Positions 59,609 to 64,000 of a stretch of 64,000 nt of DNA are shown in pieces. Every line of letters begins with the position of its first letter. Position 1 is the stretch's first letter. Below the pieces are notes generated by a model. The model did no database searches and was not told the origin of the DNA. It worked only from the letters and a program-made list of their open reading frames with translations. A program made the position numbers and the translations under genes. Origin of the DNA: Lentzea xinjiangensis (GTDB lineage Bacteria > Actinomycetota > Actinomycetes > Mycobacteriales > Pseudonocardiaceae); assembly GCF_900110955.1 (NCBI RefSeq), contig NZ_FOFR01000002.1, forward strand, positions 62,001-126,000. Reading direction: 5' to 3'.

Positions 59609-60601
59609 ATGCGTTTCCGCAGGCTCTGCGCCGCGGCCCTGCTCGCCACCGGAGTCGCCCTCGTCCCGCAGCCGGCCTCCGCCGCCGCCGTGACGTGCCA
59701 GAACGTCAGCTACCCGGTGCGGATCGGCCTCACCCCGCTGGTGACCTCCCAGGAGACGATGGCCGGCCGGCTGTGCGTTCCCGACGGCGCCACCAAGGTG
59801 CAGGTGCTGATCCCCGGCGGCACCTACGACAGGTCGTACTGGGACGTCGCCTACGAGCCCTCGACCCACTCGTTCACCAAGTCCCAGAACAAGGCGGGCT
59901 TCGCCACCCTGGCCCTGGACCGCCTGGGCACCGGCCTGAGCTCCAAGCCGCTGAGCGCCTTCGTCACCGCCTCCACCCAGGCGAGCGCCGTCCACCAGGT
60001 CATCTCCCGCCTGAAGCCCCGCTTCAGCAAGGTCATCGTCGCGGGCCACTCCATCGGCTCCGCGATGGCGATGATCGAGGCGGGCACCCACCACGACGTG
60101 GACGGCGTGCTCGTCACCGGCTTCACGCACAAGATGAACTACATCACCGTGGTCCCGGTGCTGGCCAACATGGTCCCGGCGGGCCTGGACCTCGGCTACC
60201 TCACGACGATGCCGAACACCCGCTACAACTCGTTCCACAAGCCGGGCCCGCTCGTCCCGGCCGCGATCTCCTTCGACGAGTCCACAAAGGACGTGTTCGC
60301 GGCCACCGAGGCCGTCGACACCATCCTGCTGAACACCGTCGTCATCCCGATCTCGCGCAAGATCACCGTCCCGGTGATGATCGTCGTCGGCAACGACACC
60401 CACTTCTGCAGCGCCGGAGTGCCCCTGATGGGCAGCGACTGCTCGTCCGCCGCCGCCCTGAAGGCCGACGAGGCGCAGTTCTTCCCGGCGGCCCCCCGCC
60501 TGGACACCTACGTCCTCAACGGCTACGGCCACTCCATCAACTACGCCCCGAACGCCCCGGAGTACCACTCCGCCGTCGCCCAGTGGGCGAAGACGATCTA
60601 G
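59609..60601 (+). CDS. Secreted alpha/beta-hydrolase, copy 2
   Basis: A 330-residue exported hydrolase with a signal peptide (M-R-F-R-R-L-C-A-A-A-L-L-A-T through A-S-A-A-A). The triad can be placed: S148 in G-H-S-I-G-S, D263 in V-G-N-D-T-H and H308 in G-Y-G-H-S. Cysteine pairs in V-T-C-Q, R-L-C-V, H-F-C-S and D-C-S-S suggest two disulfides, shared with copy 1. It should act outside the cell on an ester, lactone or amide, perhaps a product of the adjacent P450 or methyltransferase. It is the last gene of cassette copy 2. Confidence 0.9.
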   Translation: MRFRRLCAAALLATGVALVPQPASAAAVTCQNVSYPVRIGLTPLVTSQETMAGRLCVPDGATKVQVLIPGGTYDRSYWDVAYEPSTHSFTKSQNKAGFATLALDRLGTGLSSKPLSAFVTASTQASAVHQVISRLKPRFSKVIVAGHSIGSAMAMIEAGTHHDVDGVLVTGFTHKMNYITVVPVLANMVPAGLDLGYLTTMPNTRYNSFHKPGPLVPAAISFDESTKDVFAATEAVDTILLNTVVIPISRKITVPVMIVVGNDTHFCSAGVPLMGSDCSSAAALKADEAQFFPAAPRLDTYVLNGYGHSINYAPNAPEYHSAVAQWAKTI

Positions 60602-60614
60602 CTAGACTCGGGGG

Positions 60615-60932
60615 ATGGACGAAGAGATCCACGAGCGGGTCCGCGACCTCATCAGGGCCATCCCCCGCGGACGAGTCGCCACCTACGGCGACATCGCCGA
60701 TCTCGCCAAGGCCCCGTCGCCACGGCTGGTGGGCCGCATCCTCAACGAGGACGGCCACGACCTGCCGTGGCAACGGGTCCTCAAGGCCGACGGCACCTGC
60801 GCGCCCCACCTCCGCGAGACCCAGCTCCAGCTCCTGCACGAGGAGGGCGTGCCGAACCTCGACGGCAAGGTGAACCTGCGCGAGTACCGCTGGGAGGCCG
60901 CGCGCGAGGAAGAGGCACCCGGCCTCTGGTGA
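60615..60932 (+). CDS. Alkyltransferase-like protein (MGMT family without catalytic Cys)
   Basis: A 105-residue protein of the alkyltransferase-like (ATL) group. It keeps the helix-turn-helix region of MGMT (P-R-G-R-V-A-T-Y-G-D-I-A and V-G-R-I-L-N), but where MGMT has P-C-H-R-V it has P-W-Q-R-V, so it cannot accept an alkyl group. ATL proteins bind O6-alkylguanine and pass the lesion to nucleotide excision repair. TAGACT (60603-60608) ends six bases before the ATG, giving a possible leaderless promoter as seen for the phosphatase gene, though GGGGG could also act as a ribosome site. It is separate from the cassette. Confidence 0.88.
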   Translation: MDEEIHERVRDLIRAIPRGRVATYGDIADLAKAPSPRLVGRILNEDGHDLPWQRVLKADGTCAPHLRETQLQLLHEEGVPNLDGKVNLREYRWEAAREEEAPGLW

Positions 60933-60977
60933 GGACGGCGAGGGCACCCGGCGCGGACCAGCCGGGCCGAGCCACCG

Positions 60978-61619
60978 TCAAGCGGACCGCAACACCCCGC
61001 CCAAAGCCGCGTAATACTTCCGCAGCACCACATCGACCACCAACGGATGCGCCCCGACGGGCTCGGCGACGACATCCGCCCCGCACCCGGCGAGCGACCC
61101 GTGGAAAGCCCCCGGCGCGAGGAGCCACGACGCAACGGCCACCCGGCGTCCCCGGAACCCGGCGACGACGTCGGAAACGCGGGGCACGGCGGTGGCCACG
61201 TACCCCACGGCCGCGGCACCCAGCATCGACGCCGCCCTGCGCACCGTCGCGAGCGCCCGCGCGTCGGACGAACCCGCCGCGGCGAGCACTACTGCGTCGC
61301 CGCGGCGGAAACCTGCCTCCCGCAACCGGTCGCGCACCGCGGGCACCGCGTCCAGGCCCAGCGGGGACGTCAGCACCACGTCCGGGCGCGGCCCGATCTG
61401 CTCGGGGATGTCGACCCGGACGTGGTACCCGGCGGCCAGGAACACCGGCACCACGACGCAGGGCCCGTCCACGACCGACCGGACGTCGGGTTGCCGGACG
61501 TCGGCGTAAGCGACCGCGACCGGCACGTCCACCTGCGCGCGCACCATGTCGGCGATCTGCGCGCAGACTGCCACGCCGCGCGGGTCACGCGTTCCGTGGA
61601 ACGCCAACACGAGTTTCAC
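60978..61619 (-). CDS. Sirohydrochlorin chelatase-like protein (CbiX type)
   Basis: A 213-residue CbiX-family protein. The N-terminal L-A-F-H-G-T-R-D-P-R carries the conserved metal-binding histidine (a H-G-[ST] motif), and a second one lies in A-G-Y-H-V-R-V-D-I-P. The protein has the duplicated half-domain shape of CbiX-long forms. It should insert iron into sirohydrochlorin to make sirohaem for the nitrite reductase, rather than cobalt, given its place after nirBD. GTG 61619 overlaps the stop of the uroporphyrinogen-III synthase gene by four bases. It is the last gene of the operon. Confidence 0.88.
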   Translation of the reverse strand: MKLVLAFHGTRDPRGVAVCAQIADMVRAQVDVPVAVAYADVRQPDVRSVVDGPCVVVPVFLAAGYHVRVDIPEQIGPRPDVVLTSPLGLDAVPAVRDRLREAGFRRGDAVVLAAAGSSDARALATVRRAASMLGAAAVGYVATAVPRVSDVVAGFRGRRVAVASWLLAPGAFHGSLAGCGADVVAEPVGAHPLVVDVVLRKYYAALGGVLRSA

Positions 61620-62707
61620 GCAGGCTCCATCGCTAGCCGGTATCCACGTTTCACCACGGTGCGCACCATCTGCGGCGAACCCAGAGCGGTCCGCAGCCGC
61701 CCTATCGCGGTCTCGACCGCGTGCTCTTCACCACCGGACGGCAGGGCGGCCAGCAGGTCCTGCCGGGAGACCACGCGTCCCCGCGCGGCCACCAACGTCC
61801 GCAACACCGCCATCGGCGCCGGGGCGACGGGCCGCAGCTCACCGTCGATCACCACGGCCTGGGCGCGCATCTCCATGTCCCGGGACGCGATCCGCAGCCG
61901 GGTGGCCCTGGCAGGCAGTTCCACCGCGAGCTCCCGCACCATCGACCCGATCCGCGACCGGGCGGGCTGCACCACCGGGATGCCCGCCGCCACCAGCGGT
62001 CCCGCGGTGATCGCCCCGACCCCGACGACCAGCACGTCGCGCCGCAGCACGGAGACCAGGGCCGCCCGGTCCGGGGCGGCCCGCAGCACCGAGGACGCGG
62101 CCGGGGCGCTGGTGAACGTCACCGCGTCCACCTGGCCCGCCAGCACCGCCTCGATCAACCGCTGCAACGGTCCCGGGTCCACCGGCGGCTCCCACCGGTA
62201 GACCGGGATCTCGACGACGTCCGCTCCGGCGGCCTCCAGCGTGTTCACGAAGTCCGGCAACGGTTCCCCGTGCAGCTGCACGGCGACGCGCTTGCCGGAC
62301 ACGCCCATCCGCAACAGGTACTGCAGCAGCTCGGCGTTCGACTCCGACGACGGCGACCAGGTCTCGACGAGGCCGGCCGCCCGCACCGCGCCCTTGGCCT
62401 TGGGACCGCGGGGCAGCACCACGGCGCCCTCCAGGGCCCGGTGCAGCCGGCTGGCCAGCCCCCACCCCTCTGCGGCCTCGAACCACCCGCGGAACCCGAT
62501 CGCCGTCGTGGCGACGACGACGTCGACCGGTGACGACACCAGCTCCAGCGTCGCGGCGTGCAGGGTGGCGTCGTCCGGCAGCGGCACGATCCGCAGGGCG
62601 GGCCCGTGGATCACCGACGCGCCCTTGCGTTCGAGCATGGCGATGAGCTCGTCGGCGCGGCGGGCCGCGGTGACGCCGATGGTGAAGCCCGCCAACGGCC
62701 CGGTCAC
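61616..62707 (-). CDS. Uroporphyrinogen-III synthase fused to a winged helix
   Basis: A 363-residue fusion. Residues 1-255 have the HemD fold (F-T-I-G-V-T-A-A-R-R near the start, V-T-F-T-S-A-P-A-A in the second half); the last 95 residues form an OmpR-type winged helix (R-G-R-V-V-S-R-Q-D-L-L, V-E-T-A-I-G-R-L-R, V-V-K-R-G-Y-R-L). This fusion is known from actinobacteria, for example Rv0260c, next to nitrite assimilation genes. It makes uroporphyrinogen III for sirohaem and may regulate the operon through its DNA-binding part; the latter is an inference. GTG 62707 overlaps the nirD stop. Confidence 0.88.
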   Translation of the reverse strand: MTGPLAGFTIGVTAARRADELIAMLERKGASVIHGPALRIVPLPDDATLHAATLELVSSPVDVVVATTAIGFRGWFEAAEGWGLASRLHRALEGAVVLPRGPKAKGAVRAAGLVETWSPSSESNAELLQYLLRMGVSGKRVAVQLHGEPLPDFVNTLEAAGADVVEIPVYRWEPPVDPGPLQRLIEAVLAGQVDAVTFTSAPAASSVLRAAPDRAALVSVLRRDVLVVGVGAITAGPLVAAGIPVVQPARSRIGSMVRELAVELPARATRLRIASRDMEMRAQAVVIDGELRPVAPAPMAVLRTLVAARGRVVSRQDLLAALPSGGEEHAVETAIGRLRTALGSPQMVRTVVKRGYRLAMEPA

Positions 62708-63018
62708 GTCAGCTCCACGACGCCGTCGCGCACCCGCACCCGGTGCACCGCGACCGAGACCGACGGCTCGTCCAGGCACTTGCCGGTGGCCAGCTCGAAC
62801 GCCTGCTTGTAGACCGGCGACACGACGACGGGCACACCGCCGCGGTCGCCGACGATGCCGCGCGACAGCACCGCGGCGCCGCTGAACGGGTCGATGTTGT
62901 CCAGCGCGTGCAGGGAGCCGTCGGCGGTCAGGAACACAGCCACCTGCGAGCCGTCGGGCAGGAGAGCGGCCACTCCCTGTTCCGGGCGCAACACCTCGAA
63001 GTCACAGACGACGGTCAC
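62704..63018 (-). CDS. nirD: Nitrite reductase small subunit NirD
   Basis: A 104-residue Rieske-fold protein of the NirD type, without the cysteine/histidine cluster ligands of true Rieske proteins. Hallmarks are L-H-A-L-D-N-I-D-P-F, S-R-G-I-V-G-D and P-V-Y-K-Q-A-F, followed by T-G-K-C. It pairs with NirB as the NADH-dependent assimilatory nitrite reductase in the cytoplasm. GTG 63018 overlaps the nirB stop (63015-63018), continuing the chain of 4-base overlaps through the operon. Confidence 0.92.
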   Translation of the reverse strand: MTVVCDFEVLRPEQGVAALLPDGSQVAVFLTADGSLHALDNIDPFSGAAVLSRGIVGDRGGVPVVVSPVYKQAFELATGKCLDEPSVSVAVHRVRVRDGVVELT

Positions 63019-64000
63019 CTGACGACCTCCGGAATGCCGAGCTGGACGGGGACGCGCTGACCGCGTTCGGCGCGGAACGAGATCGTGGGGTCGGGGGTGC
63101 CGGGCGCGTTCACGAACGACGTGAACCGCGCCAGCTTCTCCGGGTCCTCCAGCACGCCGCGCCACTCGTCGGCGTAGTCGGAGACGTGCGCGGCCATCGC
63201 GGCCTCCAGCTCGGCGCAGATGCCGAGCTTGTCGTCGACCACGACCTCGCGCAGGTGGTCGAGGCCGCCGTCGAGGCCCTCCAGCCACACCGACGTGCGC
63301 TGCAACCGGTCCGCGGTGCGGATGTAGAACATCAGGAACCGGTCGATGACGCGGATCAGCTCTTCGGTGTCCACATCGGACACGAGCAGGTCGGCGTGGC
63401 GCGGCGTGAAGCCGCCGTTGCCGCCCACGTAGAGGTTCCAGCCGTTCTCCGTGGCGATCACGCCGAAGTCCTTGCCGCGCGCCTCGGCGCATTCGCGGGC
63501 GCAGCCGGACACGGCCGACTTGAGCTTGTGCGGCGAGCGCAGGCCCCGGTAGCGCAGCTCCAGCTCGATGGCCAGCCCGACGGAGTCCTGGACGCCGTAC
63601 CGGCACCAGGTCGTGCCGACGCAGGACTTCACCGTGCGCAACGACTTGCCGTACGCGTGCCCCGACTCGAAGCCCGCGTCCACGAGCCGGCGCCAGATCT
63701 CGGGGAGCTGGTCGACCGTCGCGCCGAACATGTCGATGCGCTGACCGCCGGTGATCTTGGTGTAGAGGCCGAAGTCGCGGGCGACCTCGCCGATCACGAT
63801 GAGCTTCTCCGGGGTGATCTCGCCGCCGGGGATGCGCGGCACGACCGAGTACGTGCCGTTGCGCTGGAGGTTCGCCAGGAACCTGTCGTTGGTGTCCTGC
63901 AACGAGGCCTGCGTCTCGCCCAGGATGTGGCCGTTGCCCAGCGACGCGAGGATCGAGGCCACGGCGGGCTTGCAGATGTCGCAGCCACGTCCGGTGCCGT
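63015..64000 (-). CDS. nirB: Nitrite reductase large subunit NirB (C-terminal part)
   Basis: Only the C-terminal 328 or so residues are in the window; the gene continues past 64000. Visible are the end of a BFD-like [2Fe-2S] domain (C-D-I-C-K-P), and the sirohaem/iron-sulphur sites with cysteines in S-C-V-G-T-T-W-C-R-Y-G and S-G-C-A-R-E-C-A. Together with NirD it reduces nitrite to ammonium using NADH. It leads the operon that continues with nirD, uroporphyrinogen-III synthase and a CbiX-type chelatase, which supply its sirohaem. The start lies outside the window. Confidence 0.95.
   Translation of the reverse strand, partial: GTGRGCDICKPAVASILASLGNGHILGETQASLQDTNDRFLANLQRNGTYSVVPRIPGGEITPEKLIVIGEVARDFGLYTKITGGQRIDMFGATVDQLPEIWRRLVDAGFESGHAYGKSLRTVKSCVGTTWCRYGVQDSVGLAIELELRYRGLRSPHKLKSAVSGCARECAEARGKDFGVIATENGWNLYVGGNGGFTPRHADLLVSDVDTEELIRVIDRFLMFYIRTADRLQRTSVWLEGLDGGLDHLREVVVDDKLGICAELEAAMAAHVSDYADEWRGVLEDPEKLARFTSFVNAPGTPDPTISFRAERGQRVPVQLGIPEVVR

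Overview
The window is very GC-rich, densely packed DNA with frequent GTG starts and many 4-base start/stop overlaps, typical of an actinomycete. The gene set fits a Pseudonocardiales-type genome (relatives of Lentzea, Saccharothrix or Amycolatopsis): AdnA/AdnB helicase-nucleases beside a TrkA-type potassium channel, an Rv2231c-type CobC-like enzyme, WXG100/ESX-type genes, DUF574 methyltransferases and a uroporphyrinogen-III synthase fused to a winged helix. The genus is an inference. No rRNA, tRNA, insertion sequence, prophage or CRISPR array was seen.

Layout. 0-2.4 kb: ABC exporter plus S26 peptidase, the end of a cluster starting outside the window. 2.4-3.7 kb: HNH protein resembling ScoMcrA-type restriction proteins. 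3.7-7.3 kb: two-component system, DUF2306 protein and quinone oxidoreductase on the minus strand. 7.3-10.4 kb: zinc-ribbon protein, Nif3-like protein, CobC-like enzyme and a small protein. 10.5-13.9 kb: LMW-PTP, fructosamine kinase, DUF1349, SURF1 and the convergent cobD. 14.0-21.7 kb: a four-gene Wadjet (type III, JetABCD) operon. 21.7-25.3 kb: membrane protein and an ESX-type group (YbaB-like, WXG100, CpnT-like). 25.3-30.6 kb: NudC, an M16 peptidase pair, DUF2207. 30.7-34.2 kb: three tandem neutral zinc metallopeptidases. 34.2-38.4 kb: a second two-component system with a divergent secreted protein. 38.5-42.0 kb: potassium channel, M20 dipeptidase, DoxX-like protein and an unknown protein. 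42.0-42.9 kb: repeat-rich spacer without a credible gene. 42.9-49.5 kb: adnB and adnA.

49.6-60.6 kb holds two consecutive copies of one four-gene cassette. In each copy a PAS-GGDEF-EAL protein and a DUF574 methyltransferase run leftward, and a cytochrome P450 and a secreted alpha/beta-hydrolase run rightward from a shared control region. The copies have diverged in protein sequence but keep gene order and promoter architecture. All four leftward genes share an upstream motif at a fixed distance from a -10-like hexamer; both P450 genes share a gap-free 54-base promoter block. The copy-1 GGDEF-EAL gene carries a one-base frameshift in a run of five G. This cassette is the best candidate here for an undescribed system.

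60.6-64.0 kb: an alkyltransferase-like protein, then a leftward nitrite-assimilation operon (nirB, nirD, uroporphyrinogen-III synthase, sirohydrochlorin chelatase-like protein) joining nitrite reductase to supply of its sirohaem cofactor. The second main point of interest is the Wadjet operon: its SMC ATPase motifs look intact, but the Toprim-like JetD subunit seems to lack two of the acidic residues expected at the nuclease site.
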